Assembly (NCBI RefSeq): GCF_027947595.1
Contig: NZ_CP116257.1
Span: forward strand, 5,640,001-5,704,000
Length of the DNA: 64,000 bases
Origin: Streptomyces lienomycini
Lineage (GTDB): Bacteria > Actinomycetota > Actinomycetes > Streptomycetales > Streptomycetaceae
Direction: 5' to 3'
This document shows, piece after piece, positions 35,928 to 44,214 of this stretch. Both the position numbers and the translations under genes were made by a program. Numbering within the stretch: the stretch's first letter is position 1; the number at the start of each line of letters is the position of its first letter. Below the pieces are notes generated by a model. It ran no database searches and was not told the DNA's origin. It saw only the letters and a list, made by a program, of their open reading frames with translations.

Positions 35928-36719
35928 GTGTACCGCTTCCTCTTGTCCCGCCAGTGGGTGATCCTCACGCTGCTCGCCGTGCTGCTCATCCCCACGATGA
36001 TCTGGCTGGGCTTCTGGCAGATGCACCGCTACGAGGAACGCACGGCCCGCAACGACCTGGTCGCGCGAGCGCTCGAGGCGGCGCCGGTGGCCGCGGAGTC
36101 GCTGACCGCTCCCGGCGAGAAGATCACCACGCGTGAGCGGTACCGGACCGTGACCGCGAAGGGCCGTTTCGACACGGACCACGAGGTCGTCGTCCGCCGC
36201 CGCACCGACGCCGACGACAACATCGGCTACCACGTACTGACCCCGTTCGTGCTGGACGACGGCAAGGTGATGCTGGTCAACCGGGGCTGGATCCCCGCGG
36301 ACGGCCCGAGCCAGACGGAGTACCCGGACGTCCCCGCGCCGCCCCGCGGCGAGATCACCGTCACCGGCCGGCTGATGCCCGACGAGACGACCGAGGCGAG
36401 CGGCATCAAGGACCTCGAGGGCCTGCCGGACCGGCAGATCATGCTCATCAGCAGCGAGCAGCAGGCCGAGCGCCTGGGCGCCCCGGTGCTCGGCGGTTAC
36501 GTCGTCCTGAAGACGCCGGAGCCGAAGGGCGACACGCCGGAGCCGATCGGCAGGCCGGGCAACGAGAACGCCGCGCTGAACTTCGCGTACGCCATCCAGT
36601 GGTGGCTGTTCGCCGCGGCCGTACCGGTCGGCTGGTGGTTCCTGGTCCGCCGCGAGCAGCGCGACCGGGAGGCCGCCGAGAACGTGGAGCCGACGCGGAC
36701 GGAACCCGCCGCGGTCTAG
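35928..36719 (+). CDS. SURF1-family protein (cytochrome oxidase assembly)
   Basis: 263 residues. N-terminal helix (WVILTLLAVLLIPTMIWLGFWQMHRYEER) and C-terminal helix (FAYAIQWWLFAAAVPVGWWFLVRRE) flank an extracytoplasmic domain with GYHVLTPFVL and VLVNRGWIP-like LVNRGWIPADG. SURF1 proteins help insert heme a into cytochrome c oxidase subunit I. The start is GTG at 35928. No oxidase genes are nearby. Confidence 0.93.
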   Translation: MYRFLLSRQWVILTLLAVLLIPTMIWLGFWQMHRYEERTARNDLVARALEAAPVAAESLTAPGEKITTRERYRTVTAKGRFDTDHEVVVRRRTDADDNIGYHVLTPFVLDDGKVMLVNRGWIPADGPSQTEYPDVPAPPRGEITVTGRLMPDETTEASGIKDLEGLPDRQIMLISSEQQAERLGAPVLGGYVVLKTPEPKGDTPEPIGRPGNENAALNFAYAIQWWLFAAAVPVGWWFLVRREQRDREAAENVEPTRTEPAAV

Positions 36720-36773
36720 GGGGCGCGCGAGCGGATCCGATTGCTCCGCCGCCGGTCGGGAAGACGAGACCCC

Positions 36774-38561
36774 GTGCACCCCCATATCGAGGACTACGCG
36801 CTCATCGGCGACCAGCAGACCGCCGCCCTGGTCGGCACGGACGGCTCCGTGGACTGGCTGTGCCTGCCCCGCTTCGACTCGGCCGCCTGCTTCGCCAGGC
36901 TGCTGGGCGACGACGACAACGGCCACTGGCGCATCGCCCCCAAGGGCGCCGAACGCTGCACGCGACGCGCCTACCGACCGGACACCCTCGTCCTGGACAC
37001 CGAGTGGGAGACCGAGGACGGTGCGGTCCGGGTCACCGACCTGATGCCGCAGCGCGACCGCGCCCCCGACCTCGTCCGGGTGGTGGAGGGCCTGAGCGGC
37101 GAGGTCACCATGCACAGCGTGCTCCGGCTGCGCTTCGACTACGGCTCGGTCGTCCCGTGGGTGCGCCGGGCCGACGGCCACCGGGTGGCGGTCGCCGGAC
37201 CGGACTCGGCGTGGCTGCGCAGCGAGCCGGAGGTGCACAGCTGGGGCCAGGACTTCGGGACGCACGCGGAGTTCACCGTCGCCGCGGGCGAGAAGGTCGC
37301 GTTCGTACTCACCTGGCACCCCTCGCACGAGCCCCGCCCGCCGCTGGTCGACCCGTACATGTCGCTGGAGCACAGTGTCGAGGACTGGCGCGAGTGGGCC
37401 GCGCGCTGCCGTTACGAGGGCCCGCACCGGGACGCCGTCGTGCGCTCCCTGATCACGTTGAAGGCGCTCACCTACAAGCCGACCGGCGGCATCGTGGCCG
37501 CGCCCAGCGCCTCGCTGCCCGAGGAGCCGGGCGGCGTGCGCAACTGGGACTACCGCTTCTGCTGGCTGCGCGACTCCACCCTCACCCTGGGCGCCCTGCT
37601 GTCGGCCGGGTACCTGGAGGAGGCCGAGGCGTGGCGCGACTGGCTGCTGCGCGCGGTCGCGGGCAACCCGGCGGACCTGCAGATCATGTACGGCGTCGCG
37701 GGCGAGCGCCGGCTGCCCGAGTTCGAGCTGCCGTGGCTGTCCGGCTTCGCCGGGTCCACTCCCGTACGCATCGGCAACGACGCGGTCAACCAGCTCCAGC
37801 TGGACGTGTACGGCGAGGTCATGGACTCCCTGTCGCTGGCCCGGCTGGCGGGCATGCGGCCGCGGCCGCAGATGTGGGAGCTGCAGTGCGCCCTGATGGA
37901 GTTCCTGGCCACCGCGTGGCGGGAGCCCGACGAGGGGCTGTGGGAGGTGCGCGGCGGGCGCCGGCAGTTCGTGCACTCGAAGGTGATGACGTGGGTGGCG
38001 CTGGACCGGGCGGTGCGCACGCTGGAGGCGCACCCCGAACTGGGCGGCGGAGACCTCGACGGCTGGCGCGCGCTGCGTGACGAGGTGCACCGAGAGGTGT
38101 GCGAGAAGGGGTACGACCCGGAGCGCGACACCTTCACCCAGTACTACGGCTCACGCGAGCTGGACGCCTCGCTGCTGCTCGTCCCTCGTGTGGGATTCCT
38201 GCCGCCGGACGACCCGCGGGTGGTCGGCACGGTCGACGCGATCGGCGCGGAGCTGACCCGGGACGGCCTGGTGCGCCGCTACAGCACCGAGGGCCCGCCG
38301 GTGGACGGGCTGCCGGGTGGCGAGGGGACGTTCCTGGTGTGCTCGTTCTGGTACGCGGACGCGCTGCACGCGATCGGCCGGACGAAGGAGGCGCGGGACC
38401 TCTTCGAGCGGCTGGTGGGCCTCGGCAACGACGTGGGGCTGCTGGCGGAGGAGTACGACCCGGTGGCCGGACGCCAGCTGGGCAACTTCCCGCAGGCCTT
38501 CAGCCATGTCGGCCTGGTGAACACGGCCCTCGCCCTGTTCGGGGAGGAGGGGGCAGGATAG
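36774..38561 (+). CDS. Glycoside hydrolase family 15 protein (glucoamylase/trehalase-like)
   Basis: 595 residues. An N-terminal trehalase-like domain begins PHIEDYALIGDQQTAALVGTDGSVDWLCLPRFDS. The (alpha/alpha)6 catalytic domain has VRNWDYRFCWLRDSTLTLGALL, the subsite signature, and EGTFLVCSFWYADAL near the C-terminus. No signal peptide, so it works inside the cell. Actinobacterial members of this form include trehalases; substrate choice between trehalose and glucans cannot be read. The GTG at 36774 is preferred because conserved sequence begins at once. Confidence 0.92.
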   Translation: MHPHIEDYALIGDQQTAALVGTDGSVDWLCLPRFDSAACFARLLGDDDNGHWRIAPKGAERCTRRAYRPDTLVLDTEWETEDGAVRVTDLMPQRDRAPDLVRVVEGLSGEVTMHSVLRLRFDYGSVVPWVRRADGHRVAVAGPDSAWLRSEPEVHSWGQDFGTHAEFTVAAGEKVAFVLTWHPSHEPRPPLVDPYMSLEHSVEDWREWAARCRYEGPHRDAVVRSLITLKALTYKPTGGIVAAPSASLPEEPGGVRNWDYRFCWLRDSTLTLGALLSAGYLEEAEAWRDWLLRAVAGNPADLQIMYGVAGERRLPEFELPWLSGFAGSTPVRIGNDAVNQLQLDVYGEVMDSLSLARLAGMRPRPQMWELQCALMEFLATAWREPDEGLWEVRGGRRQFVHSKVMTWVALDRAVRTLEAHPELGGGDLDGWRALRDEVHREVCEKGYDPERDTFTQYYGSRELDASLLLVPRVGFLPPDDPRVVGTVDAIGAELTRDGLVRRYSTEGPPVDGLPGGEGTFLVCSFWYADALHAIGRTKEARDLFERLVGLGNDVGLLAEEYDPVAGRQLGNFPQAFSHVGLVNTALALFGEEGAG

Positions 38562-38566
38562 GGGGC

Positions 38567-39322
38567 ATGGATCTTGGACTGAAGGACCGGGTGTACGTCG
38601 TCACGGGGGCCACCCGGGGCCTGGGCAACGCCGCCGCGCGCGAGCTGGTCGCCGACGGGGCGAAGGTGGTCGTCACCGGCCGGGACGAGAAGAGCGTCGC
38701 GGACGCCGCGGCGGCACTGGGCCCGGACGTGGTGGGGGTGGCCGCGGACAACGCCGACCCGGCCGCCGCCGCGCGGCTGGTCGCGACGGCCCGGGAGCGT
38801 TTCGGCCGCTTCGACGGCGTACTGATCAGTGTGGGCGGACCGCCGCCCGGGTTCGTCGGCGACAACACGGACGAGCAGTGGCAGTCGGCGTTCGAGTCGG
38901 TGTTCCTGGGTGCGGTGCGGCTGGCCCGGACTGCGGCGGCCGAGCTGGGCGAGGGCGGGGTGGTGGGCTTCGTGCTGTCGGGCTCGGTGCACGAGCCGAT
39001 CCCCGGCCTGACCATCTCCAACGGTCTGCGGCCCGGGCTGGCCGGCTTCGCCAAGTCCCTCGCCGACGAGCTGGGCCCGCACGGCATCCGCGTCGTCGGT
39101 CTGCTGCCGGGGCGGATCGACACCGACCGGGTGCGTGAGCTGGACGGCCTGTCCGCCGACCCCGGGGCGACCAGGACGGCCGCCGAGTCCCGCATCCCGC
39201 TGCGCCGCTACGGCGCCCCGGAGGAGTTCGGCCGCGCGGCGGCGTTCCTCCTCTCCCCCGCGGCGTCCTACGTCACGGGCGTGATGCTGCCGGTGGACGG
39301 CGGCGTACGGCACGGGTTCTGA
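38567..39322 (+). CDS. SDR-family oxidoreductase
   Basis: 251 residues. TGATRGLG cofactor motif, LISVGGPPPG replacing the classical NNAG, VLSGSVHEPIPGLTISNGLRPGLAGFAKSLA in the active-site region, and a C-terminal YVTGVMLPVDGG. The active-site Tyr of YxxxK is not evident: the region reads TISNGLRPGLAG. That is a known divergence in the subgroup with LIVNAGGPPPG-like motifs, or the protein may be non-catalytic. It starts 5 nt after the GH15 stop. Confidence 0.88.
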   Translation: MDLGLKDRVYVVTGATRGLGNAAARELVADGAKVVVTGRDEKSVADAAAALGPDVVGVAADNADPAAAARLVATARERFGRFDGVLISVGGPPPGFVGDNTDEQWQSAFESVFLGAVRLARTAAAELGEGGVVGFVLSGSVHEPIPGLTISNGLRPGLAGFAKSLADELGPHGIRVVGLLPGRIDTDRVRELDGLSADPGATRTAAESRIPLRRYGAPEEFGRAAAFLLSPAASYVTGVMLPVDGGVRHGF

Positions 39323-39360
39323 CGCCGTTCGGCCACGGTCCGGAGCGGGGGCGCCGGTGA

Positions 39361-39383
39361 CCCGGGCCCCGGCACGGCCCGGG
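39361..39383. terminator. Stem-loop between SDR and AmaP genes
   Basis: CCCGGGCC (39361-39368) pairs with GGCCCGGG (39376-39383), 7-nt loop, between convergent genes. Confidence 0.55.
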
Positions 39384-39394
39384 CCCGGTGCTCG

Positions 39395-39973
39395 TCAGCT
39401 GACCCGCTCGGCCCCGTGCTTGACCCCGCGGAGCTGGACCTCCGCCGGGAGGGACGTGAGGTCCGCCGAGGTGCGGGCGCGGGCCAGGGCGTCGGTGGTG
39501 AGGTCGTGGAGGGCGGTGCCGGGGTCCACGTGCGGGGCCAGGAGCAGCCGGACGCGGGTCGCCGGGGCGTCCCGGCGGCCGGTGAGCCGGACCCTGGCCC
39601 GCTCGACCCCGTCGACGCGCTCCGCCTGACCGGCCAGGACGTCCTCGAACGCCCTGCCGCGCAGTGCGGCGCCCTCGCCGTCCCCGGTGTCGACGAGGAC
39701 CTCGGTGAGCCTGCGGCGGCGCACCACCGCGACCAGCCACCACAGGGCGAGGAGCAGCAGGACGGCCAGTGCGGCGATGACGACCGGCCACCACCAGCCG
39801 GCGTCCCGCCACCGGGTCCGCTCGACGTCGCTGAGCAGCACGTCGTGCGGCCCCTGGTGGACCCACCAGGAGGGCGCGGGCGCGTCGAACCCGATGGCGA
39901 GCACCGCGCCGCCGACGGCGAGCAGGATCAGTCCCACCAGCCCGGTCAGCACACGGTTCACGGTCCTGAGCAC
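39395..39973 (-). CDS. AmaP-like alkaline-shock membrane anchor protein
   Basis: 192 residues. Two helices (VNRVLTGLVGLILLAVGGAVLAIGF; WWPVVIAALAVLLLLALWWLVAVVRRRR) are followed by a cytosolic domain (LTEVLVDTGDGEGAALRGRAFEDVL ... VRLTGRRDAPATRVRLLLAPHV), the AmaP pattern. In staphylococci AmaP tethers Asp23 to the membrane. It ends the five-gene minus-strand cluster, 4 nt after the DUF6286 gene. GTG start. Confidence 0.85.
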   Translation of the reverse strand: MLRTVNRVLTGLVGLILLAVGGAVLAIGFDAPAPSWWVHQGPHDVLLSDVERTRWRDAGWWWPVVIAALAVLLLLALWWLVAVVRRRRLTEVLVDTGDGEGAALRGRAFEDVLAGQAERVDGVERARVRLTGRRDAPATRVRLLLAPHVDPGTALHDLTTDALARARTSADLTSLPAEVQLRGVKHGAERVS

Positions 39974-39977
39974 GTGC

Positions 39978-40658
39978 TCATCCCTTCCGTCCGGGTCGCG
40001 CCACCCGCAGCGACACGGCGGGCGGCCGGGCCAGCCCCAGGCCGCGCACCGCGTCGTCGAGCACGCCGTCGAGATCCGCCCGTACGTCGTCCATGTCGCG
40101 GAAGTGCGACCGCGCGCGCACCCGGACCTTCCGGCGGCGCATCCGCACCCGTGCCGACCGCACCCCGGAGACCTCCATGGCCCGGTCGCGCAGCGCGGTG
40201 GCGGCGGCGTCCCGGTGCAGCCCGGCGCGTACGTCCGGGTGGGTGCGCCGCATCGGCAGCACTCGGCGCAGGCCGGGGGTGAGGGCCAGCAGGAGCAGCC
40301 AGAGCCCCAGGGCCGCGGCGACTCCCGCGCCGACCAGCACCCACGTGTCGTCGACGGGCCGTTCGGCGAGTTGCCGGGCCAGGTCGCGGCGCCATCCGAG
40401 GGCGGACCGGCCGGCGCGCACGGCGACGATGTCGTAGAGGAAGACCCCAGCGAGGAGCAGGAGCAGCAGCGCGACGATGCCCGCGGGGACGCGGCGCGCG
40501 GACCAGAAGCGACCGGCCCGGCCGCCGCCGGAGACGCCGGAGGGGTCTGACCCGTCGAAGGTGCCGGATGTGTCGGACGTGTGGGACGTGTCGGGTCCGG
40601 GTTTCTCCGTGGAGAGCGCCCCGCCCTCGCCCGTCCCGGCTCTCCCGGGCTCGCTCAT
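39978..40658 (-). CDS. DUF6286-type membrane protein of the Asp23 cluster
   Basis: 226 residues: a Ser/Thr/Asp-rich N-terminus (about 1-50), two helices (VPAGIVALLLLLLAGVFLYDIVAV; WVLVGAGVAAALGLWLLLLAL), then a basic domain (VRSARVRMRRRKVRVRARSHF). Its C-terminal domain resembles the AmaP cytosolic domain, so the two may be paralogous anchors. It overlaps the upstream Asp23-like gene by 4 nt. Function unknown. Confidence 0.8.
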   Translation of the reverse strand: MSEPGRAGTGEGGALSTEKPGPDTSHTSDTSGTFDGSDPSGVSGGGRAGRFWSARRVPAGIVALLLLLLAGVFLYDIVAVRAGRSALGWRRDLARQLAERPVDDTWVLVGAGVAAALGLWLLLLALTPGLRRVLPMRRTHPDVRAGLHRDAAATALRDRAMEVSGVRSARVRMRRRKVRVRARSHFRDMDDVRADLDGVLDDAVRGLGLARPPAVSLRVARPGRKG

Positions 40659-41038
40659 CGCGTCCTCCCGTGCCTCGCGCCGTACTCCGCCGCCAGATGC
40701 AGCCGCTCCACCCGGACGGCGACCTCCGGCACCGACATGCCCACCAACGCCCGTACCCGCTGGACGACTTGGTGACGCACCTGGCCGCAGCGGGCCCCGA
40801 TGTCGCACGGGTAGTCGAGCTCCAGGTGGACGCTGACGCGGGCGGCGTCGTGGTGGACGACGACGGTGGCATAGGGGCGGGCCGCGTCCGGGTGGAGCGG
40901 GCCGACCGCCTCGCGCGCCGCCCGGGCGGCGACCTTGGCCACGACCCGGTCGGCGATCCGCGTGGCACCGCGATCGCCCGGCTCCACGGCGGCCAGGGGT
41001 TCCAGCAGCTCACCGGCCCCACCGCTCACGCCTGTCAC
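40655..41038 (-). CDS. Asp23/Gls24-family protein, divergent
   Basis: 127 residues. ATRIADRVVAKVAARAAREAVG and YATVVVHHDAARVSVHLELDYPCDIGARCGQVRHQVVQRVRALVGMSVPEVAVRVERLHLA (in overlapping parts) follow the Asp23 alternation of helix and strands. It lacks the N-terminal basic region. GTG start. It overlaps both neighbours by 4 nt. Confidence 0.8.
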   Translation of the reverse strand: MTGVSGGAGELLEPLAAVEPGDRGATRIADRVVAKVAARAAREAVGPLHPDAARPYATVVVHHDAARVSVHLELDYPCDIGARCGQVRHQVVQRVRALVGMSVPEVAVRVERLHLAAEYGARHGRTR

Positions 41039-41220
41039 CGCCGCCGGTCGTCGCGGGTGCGGAAGAAGTCACCGAGTTCCATGTCCCCCTCCAGGAAGCG
41101 GCCGACGACGAACCCGACGGCCCCCAGGGCCGCCACCAGCAGGAAGGCGCCGAACCCGCCGAAATACCCGGCGAAGCCCAGTGCCATGCCGGCGATCATG
41201 CCGACCACGGCCATGTTCAT
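41035..41220 (-). CDS. Small two-helix membrane protein (DUF2273-like)
   Basis: 61 residues: MNMAVVGMIAGMALGFAGYFGGFGAFLLVAALGAVGFVVGRFLEGDMEL in parts, a glycine-rich helix pair, then FFRTRDDRRR. Firmicute asp23 operons carry the similar DUF2273 protein. It probably helps anchor Asp23 oligomers. Stop overlaps the next start. Confidence 0.78.
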   Translation of the reverse strand: MNMAVVGMIAGMALGFAGYFGGFGAFLLVAALGAVGFVVGRFLEGDMELGDFFRTRDDRRR

Positions 41221-41272
41221 GGTGCGCTCCCCATATCCACCCGTTCAGCCCTCTTCCCCGTCACCGTCCGCG

Positions 41273-41758
41273 TCATTTGATCCTGGGCTCCGGCTCCTCG
41301 TCCTCCTCGTCCGGGAGCTTCACGTCGCTGACCGCGATGTTGACCTCGACGACCTCCAGACCGGTCATCCGCTCCACCGCTGCCACCACGTTCTCCCGCA
41401 CGTCCCGGGCGACGTCCGCGATCGACACGCCGTACTCGACGACGATCTCCAGGTCGAGGGCGGTCTGCTTCTCACCGACCTCGGCCTTCACTCCGCGCGT
41501 CACGCCGGACTTGGTCCCGCCGCCGGGCACCCGGTCCCGGACGGCGCCGAAGGTGCGGGACATTCCGCTGCCCATCGCGTGCACACCGGCGACGTCGCGT
41601 GCCGCCATTCCGGTGATCTTCTCCACGACTCCGTCGGCGATGGTGGTCCGTCCCCGGGTGCCGGGGTCTCCGCCGCCGCGCCGCATCGTCTGGCCCTTGC
41701 CCGTTCCGGTGGACTCGATCGTGTCCTGCCCGGTCCGCTGGCTCTCCATGTCGCTCAT
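41273..41758 (-). CDS. Asp23/Gls24-family envelope stress response protein
   Basis: 161 residues. The core reads RTTIADGVVEKITGMAARDVAGVHAMGSG, then ALDLEIVVEYGVSIADVARDVRENVVAAVERMTGLEVVEVNIAVSDVKL in parts: standard Asp23. It has a polar N-terminus and acidic tail (EEDEEPEPRIK). Asp23 coats the membrane underside and responds to cell-wall stress in Gram-positives. It leads the operon. ATG at 41758. Confidence 0.9.
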   Translation of the reverse strand: MSDMESQRTGQDTIESTGTGKGQTMRRGGGDPGTRGRTTIADGVVEKITGMAARDVAGVHAMGSGMSRTFGAVRDRVPGGGTKSGVTRGVKAEVGEKQTALDLEIVVEYGVSIADVARDVRENVVAAVERMTGLEVVEVNIAVSDVKLPDEEDEEPEPRIK

Positions 41759-41846
41759 CGCCGTACGTCCCTCTCGACTCGGGGTCCTGTGTCCACGTTA
41801 GGTCGGGTTGCGGGACCGCGCGCCACGGATACGGCAGGCTGGAGGA

Positions 41847-42626
41847 ATGACGACGGCGGACGGGTGGACACGGGCGGTACGGGAACGGCTGGGGCTCGGC
41901 AGGCTGCTGCCGCTGGGCGGGCCACTGGACGGCGCGTGGATCGCCGAGCGTGCGGCGCGCGAGGTGCTGCTGGGCGCCGCCCGGGGCGTGGCGGGCGTAC
42001 GTCCGGGTGATCTGCGGGTCGGGCTCGCGGACCCGGACGACGCGCCCGAGCCGGTCGTGACGCCTCCTCCGGGTGCGCTGCCGCCCGGCCCGCTGCGGGT
42101 GACGGCCGAGTTCGCGGCGGCGGTGGGGCCGACCGCGGCGGCCGCGGAGCCGCTGCCGGAGACGGCCGCACGGCTGCGTGCCGCGCTGGCGGACGCGGCG
42201 AACGCGCGGCTCGGTCTCGCGGCGGTGGACGTGGACCTGCGGGTGACCGGCCTGCTCGACCTCGACACCGCCACGGGCCCGGCCTCCGACCGGGGACCGG
42301 GTGCCGGAGCGGAGCCGGGGGCGGAGCCGGAGCAGGGAGGCGCCGATGTCCCCGCGGCGGGCGACGGGGACGAGGGGCGCGTCGCCGGGGCCGCGCTGGC
42401 GGTGCCCGGCGTTGCCCGGCTGACGGGCGTACTGGGCCGGCCGGTGCACATGACGGATCCGTCGTCGGACGAGCGGGCGGCGCTGCCGCGCCGTCACGTC
42501 CGGGTCGAGCTGGCCGTGGACGCGGACCACCGGGCGGACGAGGTGGCCCTGCGGGTCCGGGCGGCGGTGTCGGAGGCGCTCGCGGACCACCCGTCGGTGG
42601 CGGTGGTGGTAACGGCGGTGGGCTGA
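41847..42626 (+). CDS. Conserved protein with two Asp23-like segments
   Basis: 259 residues, divergent from the Asp23 operon. Segment one (about 28-145) has REVLLGAARGVAGVRPGDLRV, LRVTAEFAAAVG, LGLAAVDVDLRVTGLL. After an acidic linker, segment two (about 175-258) has VAGAALAVPGVARLTGVLG, HVRVELAVDADHRADEVALRVRAAVSEALADHPSVAVVV. The repeating GV-x-strand-helix pattern resembles Asp23. There is no membrane helix. GGAGGA lies unusually close (2-4 nt) to the ATG. I infer a dedicated cluster member. Confidence 0.7.
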   Translation: MTTADGWTRAVRERLGLGRLLPLGGPLDGAWIAERAAREVLLGAARGVAGVRPGDLRVGLADPDDAPEPVVTPPPGALPPGPLRVTAEFAAAVGPTAAAAEPLPETAARLRAALADAANARLGLAAVDVDLRVTGLLDLDTATGPASDRGPGAGAEPGAEPEQGGADVPAAGDGDEGRVAGAALAVPGVARLTGVLGRPVHMTDPSSDERAALPRRHVRVELAVDADHRADEVALRVRAAVSEALADHPSVAVVVTAVG

Positions 42627-42693
42627 GGAACCCCTCCCGAGCCCGGGTGTGCGCCCCCGCCCGCGCCCGTGCGGCCGCCCGCGGGTCCCGCCC

Positions 42694-43497
42694 CTACTCC
42701 CCCAGCCCGGCCAGGTCGCGGAGCCGACGCCCCTGTGCGGCGCGTTCGGCGATGCGCTGGGCCTCGTAGTCCCGGGCCGTGGCGCCCTGGAGCAGCGCCT
42801 TGGTCTCGACGACCGCGTCGCGCGGGGCGGCCAGGACCGCGGACACCAGGTCGCGCACGGTAGGGTCGAGCTGGTCCCCGGGCACGGCGAGGTTGGCCAG
42901 GCCGGTGCTCACGGCCTCCTCGGCCGTGACGAAGCGCCCGGTCGCGCAGATCTCCAGCGCGCGGGCGTATCCCACCAGGGACACCAGGGGATGCGTGCCG
43001 GTCAGGTCCGGAACGAGGCCCAGGCTGGTCTCGCGCATGGCGAACTGCACGTCGTCCGCGACGACCCGCAGGTCACAGGCGAGGGCCAGCTGGAAGCCCG
43101 CCCCGATGGCGTGCCCCTGGACGGCGGCGACCGACACGAGGTCGCTGCGCCGCCACCAGGTGAACGCCTCCTGGTACTCGGCGATGGCCGCGTCCAGTTC
43201 GGTGTCGCCGCCCCGCGCGAGGTCGATGAACGACGGTTCGCCGTCGAAGCCCTCGGGCGTGAACGCCTGCCGGTCGAGTCCGGCCGAGAAGGACTTGCCC
43301 TCGGCCCGCAGCACCACCACCCGGACGGAGCCCGGCAGCAGCCGGCCGGCCTCGGCCAGCGCCCGCCACAGAGCGGGGCTCTGCGCGTTGCGCTTGGCCG
43401 GGTTGGTCAGCGTCACCGTGGCGATCGCGTCGTCGACGGTGAGCCGCACGCCGTCCTGGTCGAGTGCGGGACCGGGGTCGTGGGCGGGCGAAGCCAT
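42694..43497 (-). CDS. Enoyl-CoA hydratase/isomerase family protein
   Basis: 267 residues, crotonase fold. AEGKSFSAGLDRQAF forms one side of the CoA oxyanion hole and AAVQGHAIGAGFQLALACDLRVV the other. The usual catalytic glutamates are replaced around MRETSLGLVPDLTGTH, which keeps E but has an aspartate typical of isomerase-like members. The reaction cannot be read. ATG at 43497. Confidence 0.88.
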   Translation of the reverse strand: MASPAHDPGPALDQDGVRLTVDDAIATVTLTNPAKRNAQSPALWRALAEAGRLLPGSVRVVVLRAEGKSFSAGLDRQAFTPEGFDGEPSFIDLARGGDTELDAAIAEYQEAFTWWRRSDLVSVAAVQGHAIGAGFQLALACDLRVVADDVQFAMRETSLGLVPDLTGTHPLVSLVGYARALEICATGRFVTAEEAVSTGLANLAVPGDQLDPTVRDLVSAVLAAPRDAVVETKALLQGATARDYEAQRIAERAAQGRRLRDLAGLGE

Positions 43498-43586
43498 GGG
43501 GCGCCTCCGAAAGGTGCGGTCGTCGTCCCCGCCGCGCGCCGACCGGGAGGCCGTACCGCGGCAGAGCTAAGTGACTGCACAGTAAC

Positions 43587-43616
43587 CACCCGGACGGTCT
43601 GGAGACCGACCGGGTG
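43587..43616 (-). terminator. Terminator of the small HTH gene
   Basis: A 13-bp nearly perfect hairpin: CACCCGG/CCGGGTG outside, CGGTCT/AGACCG inside, 2-nt loop, lying 40 nt beyond the HTH stop. Confidence 0.7.
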
Positions 43617-43655
43617 ACCACCTTCACTTTCGGAGCCGAGGGGTCGCCCGGGACG

Positions 43656-43877
43656 TCAGGCCGATGTGGCCTTTTTGCCCCGGGTAGCCCCGCCACGCCC
43701 ACGGAGCGTGACGCCCGACTCGCTGAGCATGCGGTGCACGAAGCCATACGAGCGGCCGGTTTCCTCGGCCAACGCCCGGATGCTCGCACCGGCGTCGTAC
43801 TTCTTCTTCAGGTCTGCCGCGAGCTTGTCGCGCGCGGCGCCGGTAACCCGGCTGCCCTTCTTCAGAGTCTCGGCCAC
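43656..43877 (-). CDS. Small helix-turn-helix DNA-binding protein (SCO1839-like)
   Basis: 73 residues. A basic N-terminus (LKKGSRVTGAARDKLAADLKKKYD) precedes one HTH (ASIRALAEETGRSYGFVHRMLSESGVTLRGRGG), then a basic tail (RGKKATSA). Very small, highly charged, with one HTH: like the S. coelicolor SCO1839 protein, reported to be a nucleoid-associated protein acting in sporulation. The GTG at 43877 is chosen because GAGGAGG lies 6 nt upstream; the frame extends 15 codons without support. The 200-nt region upstream (43878-44077) holds its promoter and no other gene. Confidence 0.85.
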   Translation of the reverse strand: MAETLKKGSRVTGAARDKLAADLKKKYDAGASIRALAEETGRSYGFVHRMLSESGVTLRGRGGATRGKKATSA

Positions 43878-44077
43878 CCGTGCCTCCTCATGGGAAGTGC
43901 GCTCTGGTCTCCTCATGATCACCCCTCCAGGCCCTCATGGCCACCCATTCGGCAAGGTCGATGAGACAAGGATGTGACGACAGGAGCCGGTCCCCACATA
44001 CGGAATCCGGAATTCCAGAGAATCGCGCCCGTACCGCCGAACGGGTTTCCCGGTGAACTTCCAGGTCAGAAAGGCGT

Positions 44078-44114
44078 CACGGCCGGAGCCCCGACACACG
44101 GGGGTCCGGCCGTG
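44078..44114 (-). terminator. Terminator of the ABC-F gene
   Basis: CACGGCCGGA (44078-44087) pairs with TCCGGCCGTG (44105-44114), with an additional CCCC/GGGG and a bulged G; about 100 nt past the ABC-F stop. Confidence 0.65.
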
Positions 44115-44146
44115 AATTCGTTGTAGGACGCACCTCTTGATGAGGA

Positions 44147-44214
44147 GATCTCACACAGATGGTGGATCACGGATCGGCCGAATGATCCATCACCAGTGGA
44201 TCATCCGTTCGATC
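44147..44214. repeat. Cluster of six GATC sites with a 7-bp inverted repeat
   Basis: GATC starts at 44147, 44165, 44172, 44184, 44199 and 44211. TGATCCA (44183-44189) and TGGATCA (44197-44203) form a perfect inverted repeat with a 7-nt spacer. It lies at the 3' end of the ABC-F gene, upstream of the small HTH gene. It may be a protein-binding site or a hairpin. Confidence 0.6.
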
